From: Flammeovirga kamogawensis
Lineage (GTDB): Bacteria; Bacteroidota; Bacteroidia; Cytophagales; Flammeovirgaceae
NCBI RefSeq assembly: GCF_018736065.1
Contig: NZ_CP076128.1
Coordinates: 4,589,001 to 4,653,000 of the forward strand
DNA length: 64,000 nt
Direction of reading: 5' to 3'
Below the pieces are notes generated by a model. The model was not told where the DNA came from, ran no database searches, and saw nothing but the letters and a program-made list of their open reading frames with translations. Positions 9,365 through 20,600 of the stretch are shown in pieces. The position numbers and the translations under genes are program-made. Each line of letters starts with the position of its first letter. Position 1 is the stretch's first letter.

Positions 9365-9982
9365 ATGGAAAAAGGATATAAGCTAGTAACAACCTCTACC
9401 GATGCCGTAAAAGGAGATATATCTTTATTAGATGGCAACGAGTTAAAGCGTTATAAACGATTTATTAAGGAACAAAAGAAAGAAGAATTTCTAATTGCTA
9501 GAACATTCTTAAAGTATACCTTAGCAAAAGAATTAGGCATTCAACCCAAGCAATTGTCTTTATCTTATACTGATAATGGTAAGCCATATTTATCACCTAT
9601 TTATGGCGAAAAAGCTGTATTTTTTAATATTTCTCATAGCAACGGATACATTGTTATTGTACTTTCTGATAAAGAGATAGGGGTTGATGTAGAACCCATT
9701 TCACAGTTAGATGAAAGTAAATTAAAATGGTTTTTATCGCCACAAGAGCTAAAAGAAGTACAGTCTATAGCAAATCCAGATACAAGAAAACTTGCTCTAT
9801 TTCATTTATTTACAATGAAAGAAGCATTTATAAAAGCCACTGATAAAACATACCATTTGGGCAGCTTTAACTTTTGGTATATTAATAAGCAGTGGGTTTT
9901 AGAAGTTGGAGAACCACACAACTGGAAGTTCGACCTAAAAACGATAGGTAATGAAATCGCTGTAGCAGTCTGCTATCGATAA
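9365..9982 (+). CDS. 4'-phosphopantetheinyl transferase, Sfp type
   Basis: A 205-residue protein that transfers phosphopantetheine from CoA to the serine of carrier proteins. Diagnostic motifs are in order: GKPYL (72-76), FNISHS (87-92), IGVDVEP (105-111, with the Mg-binding Asp and Glu) and FTMKEAFIKATD (149-160, with the catalytic Glu and Lys). The length suits the Sfp/EntD class rather than AcpS. It is 70 bases downstream of the PepSY gene and probably in the same transcript. Family members next to siderophore genes often prime non-ribosomal peptide synthetases, but no synthetase is in the window. It could equally serve fatty-acid, polyene or aryl-polyene carrier proteins. Confidence 0.9.
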   Translation: MEKGYKLVTTSTDAVKGDISLLDGNELKRYKRFIKEQKKEEFLIARTFLKYTLAKELGIQPKQLSLSYTDNGKPYLSPIYGEKAVFFNISHSNGYIVIVLSDKEIGVDVEPISQLDESKLKWFLSPQELKEVQSIANPDTRKLALFHLFTMKEAFIKATDKTYHLGSFNFWYINKQWVLEVGEPHNWKFDLKTIGNEIAVAVCYR

Positions 9983-9985
9983 GTA

Positions 9986-10174
9986 TTATAATTGAATGTC
10001 GGTAATCATTACAATTAGTTTCCCTAATGACATAACAATAAAAGAAGAAGTTAGAATTGCTATTGATAGCGCTTCTATTTTATTTAATCCAAGGTAATTG
10101 TATAAATGGCGAAGTTGAACCGTTCCAAAAATAAAAATACTAATGATTATTGATCCTATTAAATAGTGTTGCAT
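9986..10174 (-). CDS. Possible small two-helix membrane protein
   Basis: A 62-residue frame starting MQHYLIGS with two hydrophobic stretches (about 4-20 and 38-58) separated by a short polar loop containing several basic residues. That is the pattern of a small inner-membrane protein. It converges on the phosphopantetheinyl transferase gene, with stops three bases apart, and diverges from the CHAT array. No family is recognised. It could be chance in AT-rich sequence; the even helix pattern and the fit between neighbouring genes favour a real gene only moderately. Confidence 0.42.
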   Translation of the reverse strand: MQHYLIGSIIISIFIFGTVQLRHLYNYLGLNKIEALSIAILTSSFIVMSLGKLIVMITDIQL

Positions 10175-10362
10175 AATCTTAAATTATTTAATTATTATTT
10201 GATGTCACAATTTAGTAACTATGTTTCATATTTGTGTTATTTATTCATTTTCATTGTGTGTTTTTAACAAAAAACACTTAATTTTCTATTAAATCTCTCT
10301 TTTTGAGTAAGGAGTCAGTTAAAATATCTAGCCGTTTAATGTTATTAAAATATTTAGAATAG

Positions 10363-10370
10363 TATCTTTG
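10363..10370 (+). promoter_or_regulatory. -7 box of a promoter for the TPR-CHAT array
   Basis: TATCTTTG matches TAnnTTTG exactly. It sits 60 bases before the first CHAT start codon, giving a leader of about 50 bases. The -33 element is poor, with TTTA at 10335-10338 and a long spacer. The preceding 10175-10362 is AT-rich and shows nothing else I can support. Confidence 0.5.
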
Positions 10371-10429
10371 TAATGTTATAACTTTCTAATAAACATTATA
10401 ATAACCTAACAAATAATCCATCTCTATTT

Positions 10430-13400
10430 ATGACATCTCTTATCAAGTGCTGTTTATTTGTTTTACTTTTCTGTGGATGTAATTTCTCTGCAAATGCTTA
10501 TAGTAATTACACAGATTACTTTAAAGATAAAAGTGATGAATACACTGTAAGTAAAATTAAAAAGCTTTCAAAAGATGGAGATCTGAATGCAGCAAAGTTG
10601 ATGTGTTTAGAATGGCTACATTATGAAGAGAAAATCCATGGACCAGAAACTATACATTCTAATATCCCTTTAATTTTATTAGGTAGAATTTGTTTAATTA
10701 GACAAGAATATGAAGAGGCCTTGGCGTCTTTTCAAAGGTCTTTGAGTATACTAGATGAAACAACTGGTTGGCTTTATCCAGATTATGCTGTCACTTTAAA
10801 TCATTTAGCTACAGTCCATTTACGTTTAGGAGAGACGGAGATTTCTAAGAAAATACTTAATGAAGTAGTAAGTATTCATGAAAAAACTATTGATGCTAAT
10901 AATATAAATCAGAGTCATTATTTATTTAATCTTGCCCTTTTAGCTATGAACGAAGGTCAGTTTGACCTTGCAGAAAAACATTTTTTATCAGCCAAAGAGA
11001 TTTCTATAAATGTAACTTTTAGACGTTTAATAGATAGCAATTTTAGAGAGATAGATATTTTTCTATCTCATTTATATACCAAAACGTATAGACAAAAAGA
11101 GGCAATAGAAATATTAAATCAGCTCCTTTTAGATATTGAAAAAGATAATTGTCAGAAATCGGCTAATTATTCTCGTGTGTTGTTAGCACTTGGTGTTGCT
11201 TATAAAGTTGATGGTAAATATGATTTAGCTATTGCATCATTTAAAAAAGCAGAGAAACTAGTGAAGTTTCAGACAAATTCACAGCATCCTGCCTATGCAT
11301 GGGTATTAAGAGAAATTGCTAACTTATTAATGTTACAAACAAACTATAAGGAAGCTGAAAAGTTACTATCTGCTGCAATTTCTATTTATAAATTAAATAA
11401 GAATGAAAATATAAGATATGTAAATACTTTAGTAGATCTTGCTAATATTTATCTTGAAACAGGTAGGTATAAAGAAGCTGCAGGGTTATTGACAAAAGGA
11501 AATCAATTAGTAGGAGATAAGAAGAAGTACAATTATTACCTTAAAAATACGGAAGCTAGATTAGCAATAATCCATGGGCAATTTGTAGATGCAGAGATTA
11601 CTCTTTCAGAGAATATTGATCTGATGAGACAGGATAATCAAATGTATTTAAGAGACTTTACAACATCTGCTCTAGACCTTGTAGAACTTAATATATATTT
11701 AGGGAGAACACAAAAAGCAGAAAATACAATTAAACGTGGCCTTACTTTTTTAGAAGATATTTACCAAAAAGGATCATTAAATTATATTGATGTAATTACT
11801 ACTAGAGCATATTTATATTCTGTACAAGGAAAAGCAGAATTATCATTACAAGATTTATTTAATGCTCAGAATTACCTATTAGATAAGTTTGGCAAAGACC
11901 ATTTAAGTAACGGAGATTTAAATGGTTTTTTAGCTTATTATTATGGTAATCTAGGAGAGAATGAAAAAGCTGAAAAATATTATCAAGAAGCTATAAGAGT
12001 ATTTAAAGCCAAAGTAACACCAAAGGCGGTACATTATATTAGAGTACAGAAGTTTTATGCAGACTTTTTAGTGAAGAATAAAAAATATGATGAAGCAATA
12101 GCAATTTATAAATCAATATATAAAAATACGCTTCCTAAAACATTAATAAATACCACTGTAAAAGCAGCTTTGGCCTATGTTTATGCATTAAATTCGGAAT
12201 GGAAATTAGCAGAAGAACTCATTATAGAGAGTGTAAAAGATCGTTTTAGTTTTTATGATAATACACTTGCTTATTCTAGTACACAAGAAAAAGAACAATA
12301 CTTACATAAAACAAGTGAAGTATTTGATACTTTTTATGCCATCCTGAACTTAGAAGGAGTTAATGCATCAAAAAGTATGATTGAAAATTGTTACAACTTA
12401 CAGATACGGTATCGCGACTTCTTTTTAGAACAAACTAAACAACGGTCAGATCATTTACTTAAATATAAAGACGACAGGCTCAAACAAGGTTTTCCGAGTT
12501 ACACAGACTACATGATTAATTTTAGAGGTAGAATAGCTTCTTTAAATTACTTCTCTAAAGAGCAAAGAGATGAATTAGGTGTAGATCCTTATAAAATAAT
12601 TGATAGAGTAAATACATTAGAAAAGTCTTTGGTATATGCAGCAGATGCCTATAATGATTCTACTGCTATAACAAAGCTAACAACTTGGAAAGATGTTCAA
12701 GCTAAATTAACAGCAGATGAAATTGCTATTGAAATTGTAAAGTTGAGAACTTTGGATAAAAGAAATTCTGAGTACATCGCTTTATGTGTTACTAAAGCAA
12801 GTGATACCCCAATAATGATACCTCTAGGACATAGTAGTATTTTAGAAGATGTAGCATTTTATCAATACCAGAAACAGATTAGTCCATTAGGAAGATCATT
12901 AATTTTTGTTGACTCCGAGACAACTAAAAAAGATCCTTATACTGTATATTGGAAACCAATAAATGATAAAATTAAAGAAGGAGGAAAATCTTATTCTACA
13001 ATCTATTTTTGCGCAGATGGTATTTATAGCTTATTGAATTTAAATACGCTCAGAAACCCAAGAACAGAGAAGTATTTAATTGAAGAAGAATTTATTTATA
13101 AACTAACAAGTTCTACAGAACTTATAAAAGAAAAGCGAACTAGACATAATATAGATAAAACGGCAATGTTAATTGGTAACCCTATATTTAATAAAGTAGA
13201 TGGTAGCCAACAAGATACTACAACAAGACAGTCTAGAGGTTCTGTAGCAAAAGGATTAAGTATTAAATTAGATGAATTACCCGGAACTGCAGCAGAAATA
13301 AAATCGTTGGAATCTCTTCTAATAGAATGTGATTGGGATGTAGAAGTTTTTACTCAAGAAAATGCTAAAGAGGCATTACTAAAAGGGATAGAAAAATCAC

Positions 13401-13885
13401 CATCTGTTATTCATATTGCCACGCATGGTTTCTTTTTAAACTCTTTAAAAAATCCAATATCTAGTAATCCTATGTTAAGGTCAGGTTTGTTTTTTACTGA
13501 GTTTTCAGAAATAGAAGAACGTACTTTAGAAGAGATTTATTTATCTGGAATAGATGGAATTTTAACAGCTTATGAAGTAACAACCCTTGATCTTAAAGAC
13601 ACAGAATTGATTATTCTTTCAGCATGTCAAACAGGTGTTTCTGAAGTAATAGAAGGAGAAGGCATTTCTGGTTTACAATATGCATTTAGTATTGCTGGAG
13701 CAAAATCTATTGTTATGAGTTTATGGAATGTAGATGATGAAGCCACTCAAAAATTAATGACAAAATTCTATACTTATTGGAAAGAAGGAAAGAATAGGCA
13801 CGAAGCATTTAGAAAAGCACAGCTAGATATAATGAATGAATTTAAAAAGCCTTATTATTGGGGTGCTTTTGTAATAGTGAACTAA
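10430..13885 (+). CDS. Exported TPR-CHAT caspase-like protease, copy 1
   Basis: An 1151-residue protein. A Sec signal peptide (ends near FSANAYS, with cysteines before it) predicts a periplasmic or surface location. Residues about 40-600 form tetratricopeptide repeats; clear units include EEALASFQRSLSIL, YDLAIASFKKAEKL and EKAEKYYQEAIRVF. A conserved linker follows (YNLQIRYRDFF, GFPSYTDYMINFRGRIASLNY). The C-terminal CHAT domain, about 830-1151, carries the clan CD dyad His999 in HIATHGFF and Cys1066 in LSACQTG, and ends with YYWGAFVIVN. CHAT proteins are caspase/separase-like endopeptidases; the target here is unknown. It leads a block of three paralogues on one strand, with 54 bases to copy 2. 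Loss of other caspase features is not visible, so an active protease is plausible. Confidence 0.88.
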   Translation: MTSLIKCCLFVLLFCGCNFSANAYSNYTDYFKDKSDEYTVSKIKKLSKDGDLNAAKLMCLEWLHYEEKIHGPETIHSNIPLILLGRICLIRQEYEEALASFQRSLSILDETTGWLYPDYAVTLNHLATVHLRLGETEISKKILNEVVSIHEKTIDANNINQSHYLFNLALLAMNEGQFDLAEKHFLSAKEISINVTFRRLIDSNFREIDIFLSHLYTKTYRQKEAIEILNQLLLDIEKDNCQKSANYSRVLLALGVAYKVDGKYDLAIASFKKAEKLVKFQTNSQHPAYAWVLREIANLLMLQTNYKEAEKLLSAAISIYKLNKNENIRYVNTLVDLANIYLETGRYKEAAGLLTKGNQLVGDKKKYNYYLKNTEARLAIIHGQFVDAEITLSENIDLMRQDNQMYLRDFTTSALDLVELNIYLGRTQKAENTIKRGLTFLEDIYQKGSLNYIDVITTRAYLYSVQGKAELSLQDLFNAQNYLLDKFGKDHLSNGDLNGFLAYYYGNLGENEKAEKYYQEAIRVFKAKVTPKAVHYIRVQKFYADFLVKNKKYDEAIAIYKSIYKNTLPKTLINTTVKAALAYVYALNSEWKLAEELIIESVKDRFSFYDNTLAYSSTQEKEQYLHKTSEVFDTFYAILNLEGVNASKSMIENCYNLQIRYRDFFLEQTKQRSDHLLKYKDDRLKQGFPSYTDYMINFRGRIASLNYFSKEQRDELGVDPYKIIDRVNTLEKSLVYAADAYNDSTAITKLTTWKDVQAKLTADEIAIEIVKLRTLDKRNSEYIALCVTKASDTPIMIPLGHSSILEDVAFYQYQKQISPLGRSLIFVDSETTKKDPYTVYWKPINDKIKEGGKSYSTIYFCADGIYSLLNLNTLRNPRTEKYLIEEEFIYKLTSSTELIKEKRTRHNIDKTAMLIGNPIFNKVDGSQQDTTTRQSRGSVAKGLSIKLDELPGTAAEIKSLESLLIECDWDVEVFTQENAKEALLKGIEKSPSVIHIATHGFFLNSLKNPISSNPMLRSGLFFTEFSEIEERTLEEIYLSGIDGILTAYEVTTLDLKDTELIILSACQTGVSEVIEGEGISGLQYAFSIAGAKSIVMSLWNVDDEATQKLMTKFYTYWKEGKNRHEAFRKAQLDIMNEFKKPYYWGAFVIVN

Positions 13886-13939
13886 TAGAATTACAAATAA
13901 TAAACTAAACAACTTTCAAAATAACCTTTTAACTTAAGA

Positions 13940-16900
13940 ATGAATAACTGTAATTCCCAAAAATGGAGCTTGATTATAGCTTCAGTTTTACTCTTTTGTG
14001 TGAACCTAAATAGTTATGCAACAGATGATAGAGAGCAGAAATTTTACAAAGACTCTCTTATATCATTACGCGAAAAAGGGAAACTTGACGAAGCACTTCA
14101 GTTAACGGAAAAAAATGTAGCTGAGGTAACTAAAGAGTTTGGAGCAACATCAATAAGAATGGTTATTCCTTTAATAGATAGAGGGAAAATTAGATTGGAA
14201 CGTCAGGAGTTTGGAAAGAGTGCAGAAGACTTTAATCAATCTCTAAAAATAATGAAAAACTCCACAGGTTGGTTGTATCCTGATTATGCTGTGGCATTAA
14301 ACTATCTAATTAGTTGTTCATTAAGATTAGGGCACTTTCAGTCTGTAAAACCCTTAATAGAAGAGGTTGAGTTAATTTTTGAAAAGACAATAGGAACTGA
14401 TAATATAAATTATTCTCATACGCTATTTAATAAGGCACTTTTTGAAACGTTGGCAGGAAACTATCTAGATGCAGAAATTCATTACTTTGAAGCTATTGAG
14501 ATAGCAAAAAATAAAACAGACCTCAGAACTTATTTTAGAGAGTTTTCTATTTATGAAGTTTATTTAGCAGACCTATATATTCAGCAATACCGTAACACAG
14601 AAGCAATTCATATTCTTGAATTTTTATATGATAATTATAAAAACCAACAGCTAAATAATTCTTCTGATGCTACTAGAATATTATTGTTATTGGGTGATGC
14701 AAATAGAAAAATAGAACATTTTCCAGAAGCACTTTTTTATTATAATCAATACGAATCTCAGGTAACTAAACTTTTAGGAGAGGCACATAGTGCACATGCA
14801 GTAGGGATAACAAGAATAGCAAAAGTTTATGTTCAACAATCTAAATTGAACTTAGCAAAATCACTTTTAGTAAAGGCAGAATCTATTTATAAAAAAGATG
14901 AAACTGAAAAAATTAGAAGACTTTTAGTATTACTTGATTTGGCAGATGTCTATATTCATTTAGGAAATTATGCAATAGCCAACCAACATTTAGAATTGGC
15001 AAAAGAGTTAGGAAGTTCATCGTCTTTACCTTTATATAATATTCCGCTTACATCTGCTAGGTTAAATATTCTTTATGGCCGTTTTATTGAAGCTGAGTTA
15101 CAATTGTCAGAATTGTTAAATATAATGGAACGATCTCATATGGAGCGTTCAGAATATTTTGCAAAGGCAACAGAAATGTCTGTACACCTAAATATAATGT
15201 TAGGAAGAGTAGACAGAGCAGAAGAAGTATTAAATAGAGAAATGACTTTATTAAATACAATACAGCTCGAAGAATCTGTATCTTATTTTAAAGGGTTAAT
15301 AACTAAAGGAAGAATAATTCCCAAAAAATATGATGATAGAAGTGTTGTCAACTCATCTTTGATTAAACAAAAGGAAATTAAATCAGAATCGTACTTAAAA
15401 GGTTTAGTCACTAAGGGGCGTATTTTACCTGTAAAAACAAAAACAGAGAACCCTGGTAGTGTTTTTAAATCTGATACAACTTTAATTTATATCAATGAGC
15501 TACTAAGTAGAGCCAAGATTTTAGAAGCTAAGAAGAACTATGCTTTGGCCTCTGAATTATTGACTAACGTAGAAGATATGGTCATTCATAAATTCTCAGA
15601 AAAGCACCATGTACTCATCGAAATTTATCAATTACAAGGTGAAAACTTAGTTGGTTTAGGAAATAAAAAAGAAGCTTTAGATTATCTGAACAAAGCATTA
15701 AAAGTCTGTAATATATTAAATATCAATAATGATAAAATTCTTTATCTCAGCATTCAGAAAGCTATTGCAGAAATTTATCTTTCAGATAATGAATTAGAAA
15801 AAGCAAGTGCTTTATACGAGCAAATTAATTATAAGTCTTTAGAAAATAAACTGATAAAAACAGATTTTGAAGGTGACATTGCCTACTTGTATGCCTTACA
15901 AGGGAAGTGGAAAGAGGCTGAAGAAAAGATTATAAATGCAACAGAAGAACGTTTGGAATTTTACAGAGAAACATTAAACTATTCTAGCGAAGATGAAAAG
16001 CGTTTGTACTTACAAAAAACTAAAACACTTTTTGATCATTTCTATGCAATGATATACATGAAAGGGACTGAGTCTTCTGGAGAAATGTTATCACATTGTT
16101 ATAATTTACAATTAGAATATAGAGACTTTTTCTTAACAGAAGGGCAAAAGCGTAAACAACAATTACTCGCTTTTAAAAAGGAAAGATTAGACCAAGGGTA
16201 TCCGTCTTATTTAAATAAAATGTATTCTCTTAAATCTAATATTGCTACACTAAACTATATGAGTACTAAAGAGCGAAAAGAGATTGGTGTAAATTACTAC
16301 AATGTAATGGACAGAATCAATAACTTAGAAAAAGTACTTGTTTATGCTGCAGATGAATACGAGGTAGCTGCAGAGGAGACAATAAATTGGGAGCAGATTC
16401 AGAAGAAATTAGGAGAAAACCAGGTAGCTATTGAAATCATTAAATTAAAAGGTTTTCAAACAAAGGAATCAAAATACATTGCTTTAGTTATAGATAATAA
16501 GTGTACTATCCCTACTATTGTTGATATAGGAGAAACAAAATTTTTAGAAACAGAAGCCTATTTTCAATATAGCAAGCAGACTACACCTTATTCAAGATCA
16601 TTAGTTATGAAATCGACTAAAGGTATTGCAGATCCGTATGAGACATTCTGGAGTCCGATTCAAAATGTAATTGCAGAGAATCAAAAAGAGGTGTTTATAT
16701 GTGCAGATGGTGTGTTTAATTTAATCAATTTAAATATTCTGAAAAATAGAGAAACGGGTAAGTTTCTTATTGAAGAAATGGATATTAAAATGATGACAAG
16801 TACAGGTGAGTTGTTATTAGAAACACAACAAACTTCTGATGAGAAAAATGCATTATTAGTAGGTAATCCTGTCTTTAATGATAATAAATTTGGTTCAAGA

Positions 16901-17575
16901 TCTGAAAATACCAGAACGGTTGTGGATGCTGCAGAAGATGATGCATTAGAGTTTATGTTAGACCCTTTACCTGGAACAGAAGTAGAAGTTATAGAGTCTA
17001 GTAGGTTATTAAAAGAAAATGGTTGGGAAGTTGAAGCCTTAATGCAAGAAAAAGCAACAGAACTCTACCTCAAAAAAATGAAGAAATCACCTAAAGTTCT
17101 TCATATTGCAACACATGGTTTTTTTATTAATGAATTACCAAATTCTATTTCTGATAATGAATTACTACGTTCTGGTTTATTCTTTTCCGAAATTTCTAAA
17201 AGAAATCAACGTGATGCCAAAGAAATTTATTCTTCTGAAGTAGACGGTATCTTAACAGCGTATGAAGCAAAAGAAGTAAACTTAGACAATACAGAATTAT
17301 TGGTATTATCAGCCTGCCAAAGTGGGTTAGCAGAAGTAACCGATGGAGAAGGAATATCTGGTTTACAATATGCATTTAGAATTGCTGGGGCAGAAACAAT
17401 AATTATGAGTTTATGGAGTGTTGATGACTTTGCTACTCAAAAGTTAATGACTACTTTTTATAAAAAGTGGTTTGAAACAGGAGATAAATATCAAGCATTT
17501 AAAGAGGCACAACTAGTACTTATGAATGAATATAAGAAACCTTATTATTGGGGGGCATTTGTAATGGTAAATTAA
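13940..17575 (+). CDS. Exported TPR-CHAT caspase-like protease, copy 2
   Basis: At 1211 residues this is the longest of three tandem paralogues. A signal peptide ends near NLNSYATDD. The TPR array spans about 40-690, then comes the shared linker (YNLQLEYRDFF, GYPSYLNKMYSLKSNIATLNY) and a CHAT domain with His1059 (HIATHGFF) and Cys1126 (LSACQSG). Compared with copy 1 it has an extra segment of about 70 residues inside the TPR region. In it the phrase SYFKGLITKGRIIP (448-461) recurs 36 residues later as SYLKGLVTKGRILP (484-497), with a weaker third copy IYINELLSRAKIL near 516. This is a local duplication of one repeat unit. Copy 2 ends just before a strong hairpin terminator that separates it from copy 3. 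Confidence 0.88.
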   Translation: MNNCNSQKWSLIIASVLLFCVNLNSYATDDREQKFYKDSLISLREKGKLDEALQLTEKNVAEVTKEFGATSIRMVIPLIDRGKIRLERQEFGKSAEDFNQSLKIMKNSTGWLYPDYAVALNYLISCSLRLGHFQSVKPLIEEVELIFEKTIGTDNINYSHTLFNKALFETLAGNYLDAEIHYFEAIEIAKNKTDLRTYFREFSIYEVYLADLYIQQYRNTEAIHILEFLYDNYKNQQLNNSSDATRILLLLGDANRKIEHFPEALFYYNQYESQVTKLLGEAHSAHAVGITRIAKVYVQQSKLNLAKSLLVKAESIYKKDETEKIRRLLVLLDLADVYIHLGNYAIANQHLELAKELGSSSSLPLYNIPLTSARLNILYGRFIEAELQLSELLNIMERSHMERSEYFAKATEMSVHLNIMLGRVDRAEEVLNREMTLLNTIQLEESVSYFKGLITKGRIIPKKYDDRSVVNSSLIKQKEIKSESYLKGLVTKGRILPVKTKTENPGSVFKSDTTLIYINELLSRAKILEAKKNYALASELLTNVEDMVIHKFSEKHHVLIEIYQLQGENLVGLGNKKEALDYLNKALKVCNILNINNDKILYLSIQKAIAEIYLSDNELEKASALYEQINYKSLENKLIKTDFEGDIAYLYALQGKWKEAEEKIINATEERLEFYRETLNYSSEDEKRLYLQKTKTLFDHFYAMIYMKGTESSGEMLSHCYNLQLEYRDFFLTEGQKRKQQLLAFKKERLDQGYPSYLNKMYSLKSNIATLNYMSTKERKEIGVNYYNVMDRINNLEKVLVYAADEYEVAAEETINWEQIQKKLGENQVAIEIIKLKGFQTKESKYIALVIDNKCTIPTIVDIGETKFLETEAYFQYSKQTTPYSRSLVMKSTKGIADPYETFWSPIQNVIAENQKEVFICADGVFNLINLNILKNRETGKFLIEEMDIKMMTSTGELLLETQQTSDEKNALLVGNPVFNDNKFGSRSENTRTVVDAAEDDALEFMLDPLPGTEVEVIESSRLLKENGWEVEALMQEKATELYLKKMKKSPKVLHIATHGFFINELPNSISDNELLRSGLFFSEISKRNQRDAKEIYSSEVDGILTAYEAKEVNLDNTELLVLSACQSGLAEVTDGEGISGLQYAFRIAGAETIIMSLWSVDDFATQKLMTTFYKKWFETGDKYQAFKEAQLVLMNEYKKPYYWGAFVMVN

Positions 17576-17605
17576 AATAAAGTAGTTTAGTTAAAGCAGT
17601 ATTTG

Positions 17606-17648
17606 GGCAATAGTTGTATCTTATAAGAATATAACTATTGCCTTTTTT
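17606..17648 (+). terminator. Intrinsic terminator/attenuator between CHAT copies 2 and 3
   Basis: GGCAATAGTT (17606-17615) pairs with AACTATTGCC (17633-17642), the loop contains the further palindrome CTTATAAG, and six T follow at 17643-17648. The next start codon is at 17660, only 12 bases beyond the T run, and no promoter box is visible between. Copy 3 therefore seems to depend on read-through. Confidence 0.8.
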
Positions 17649-17659
17649 ATTTAAATCTT

Positions 17660-20600
17660 ATGCGTAACCCATCTTGTATATATATAATTAAAAGAATAGT
17701 ATTTCTGCACATTTTTTTATTGCATACTTCACAAGCCTCTTTTTCACAGACAACAACTGAAAACTATAATGTATCAATAGTAGATAATTACCGTCAATAT
17801 GGAGAAATGGATAAGGCTGAAGCTTATATTGATGAGTGGATTGAGAGTATTGAGAAAGAAGGTAAGCCTAATTCTATAAAACTGGTAGCTCCTTTAATTT
17901 GGAAAGGAAGGATTATCAAAGAGAAGCAAGAATACACACGTGCCATTAAATATTTAAAACAAGCAATTGAAATTATAGATAAATCGGCAGGGTGGATGTA
18001 CCCCGATTATATTATTGCTACAAACTATTTATTACTTATTTATATTCGTTTAGGAGACGATGTAAATGTTGATGTTTATATTTCATTAATAGAAACATTA
18101 CAAAGAAAAACAATTGGAATAAACACAACTTATAATGCACATACTCTCTTTAATAAAGGTCTTATTGAGGTTGAAAGGAAGAATTATACAACTGCAGATA
18201 CGTATTTCTTAGAAGCTATTGCAGTAGCAAAATCTATTGTTACACCATTTATTTATTTAAGAGATTATTCTATAATAGAGGTTTACAGAGCAAAGTTATT
18301 AAACAAACAGGGTAAATTTGATAAAGCAATATCAATACTAAAAAACTTAGAAACAGAACTGGAGCTAAACGATTTATCAAAATCAATAGTAACAGCTCGG
18401 TTATTAATAGTTTTATCGGATACTTATGTATTGTCACAACGTTTTAATCAAGCAATAGCAACATATAAAAAAGCAGAAAAGAAAGCAATAGAGGTATATG
18501 GAACCGAAAGTATTGCTTTAGCTAATGTATGGATTAGATCTAGTGAAGTTAATTTTCAACTTTCAAATCTTCCTGAGGTGAAAAATCTCTTAATCAAAGG
18601 GATTAATATTTATGAGAAAAATGGAATAAGAGATCAAATTTATCAAAAAGCAAAATTGCAATTGGCAAGTATGTATTTGTATACAGGTCATTATTCTCAA
18701 TCTAAAAAAATACTAGAGGAGGTTGGTCATAGTATTAATCATTATGGAACAAACTATATTCATTATCTATCTGTTAAAGTAAGACAATTAAAATTTCAAG
18801 ATAAGTTTATACATTCTGAATTAGACCTTTTGGAGTTATCTACAAGACTTAAAAACAACTATTATGAGTATCTCTATTCTTATATAGTATGTAGTAAATT
18901 AACCATTGAGTTTAATATTTTATATGATAGAATAGATAGGGCAAAACAGTACCTTGAGGGATATAAAAAGATAATAAAAAAGTCTTCTGTTCAACCCAAT
19001 TTAATCAATCTATTTCAAGCATTAGTATTAAAAGCAAAAGGTGATAATGTAGAGGCACTAAGATTACTAAACTTAGTTCAAAATCAAATTATAGAATATT
19101 ATTCTGAATATCATATTAGTTTAATTCAGGTAAAATATGCTATGGCAGAGATTTATAAAAGCCAAAATAAATCGATAAAAGTAATAGAACTCTGTGATGA
19201 AATAGAAGAGATTGCAATAAGAAATGAATATGCAAAAACAGAAACATATAGACTTAAAGCAAAGCTTTTTAAAGCAGAAGAATTGATTGAATTGAATCAA
19301 TTAGTAATTGCTAAAAGTCAGCTAGAAGCTTTGACAAAAATTACTATTGGAATTCCTATTATTGAAACACAAATACTTAGTCAACTAGCGTATGTAAATG
19401 CTTTAGAAAAGAACTGGTTAGAAGCGGAAAAACTTATTATTAAGGCTACAAACCAAAGAATGTTATTTTATAATGAGGTATTTAAAAAATTATCTGAAGA
19501 AGAAAAGGTAATGTATCTAAGAAGTACAAATTCTGTATTTGCCATTTTTGATACAATGATCTTCTTAAGAGGAGAGAAGTCTTCTTCTAAAATGATTGAA
19601 CAATGTTATAACATTGAAATTCGTTACAGAAATTTATTAAAAAATGAAGCAATATACTCCAAACAAAAGACTAATTTATTAGAGGAATATAGTGTTGAAA
19701 GTGGGCTTCCAAATTATATAGAAAAACTGAATGCTTTACGTTCAAGAATTGCAGCGATAAGTTATATGACAAAAGCTCAAAGAGATAGTTTGAAAATAAA
19801 CCCTGTAAAAGAACTAGATAGAGTAAGGAATTTAGAGAAGTCGTTGTTAAGTGCGGCCAATACTTTTGCAAATACAGAAGATAATAAATTAGACATTACT
19901 TGGCAATATATACAGTCTAATTTGAGTGATAATGATGTTGTTGTAGATATTGTTAGGATAAAGGACTACAAAGGAAAGAATAGTAAATATTTTGCTTTAA
20001 TAATAAATAAGCAATCTACTGCTCCGCAACTGGTAGATTTGGGTTATGCTAAATATTTAGATAAAGTGATGTATAATGAATATCAAAATTCTTTGCATAT
20101 AAAGGCTGGAATCTATTCTCTTAATTCATCAAATGATAACGTTTACAACGCATATTGGAAACCCATAAAAAAAGTAATAGAAAATAGTGATATAGATCCA
20201 CACAGAATATTTGTAAGTCCTCATGGAATTTATAGCCTTATAAATATAAATACACTCAAAAACCCAGAAACAGATAAGTATGTATTAATGGAAGATTATA
20301 TTTTCTTAACCACAAATACGCTGAATATTTCTTCTGATTACAAACAAGAAAATATAAAGAATAAGAGTGCATTGTTAATAGGTAACCCCTCTTTTTCAAT
20401 CAATAAAAAATCAAAGAAAATTACCCTAGATGAGCGGGATAGTTTAGGTTTTGAAAAAGATGAACAAGAGATGTTTACTCTATATAATTTACCCGGAACA
20501 GCATTAGAAATAGAAAATGTAGAAAAACAACTTCTGCAAAATAATTGGGATGTATCTGTTTTATTGGGAGAACAAGCTAGAGAAGAAGGTTTACTTAATT

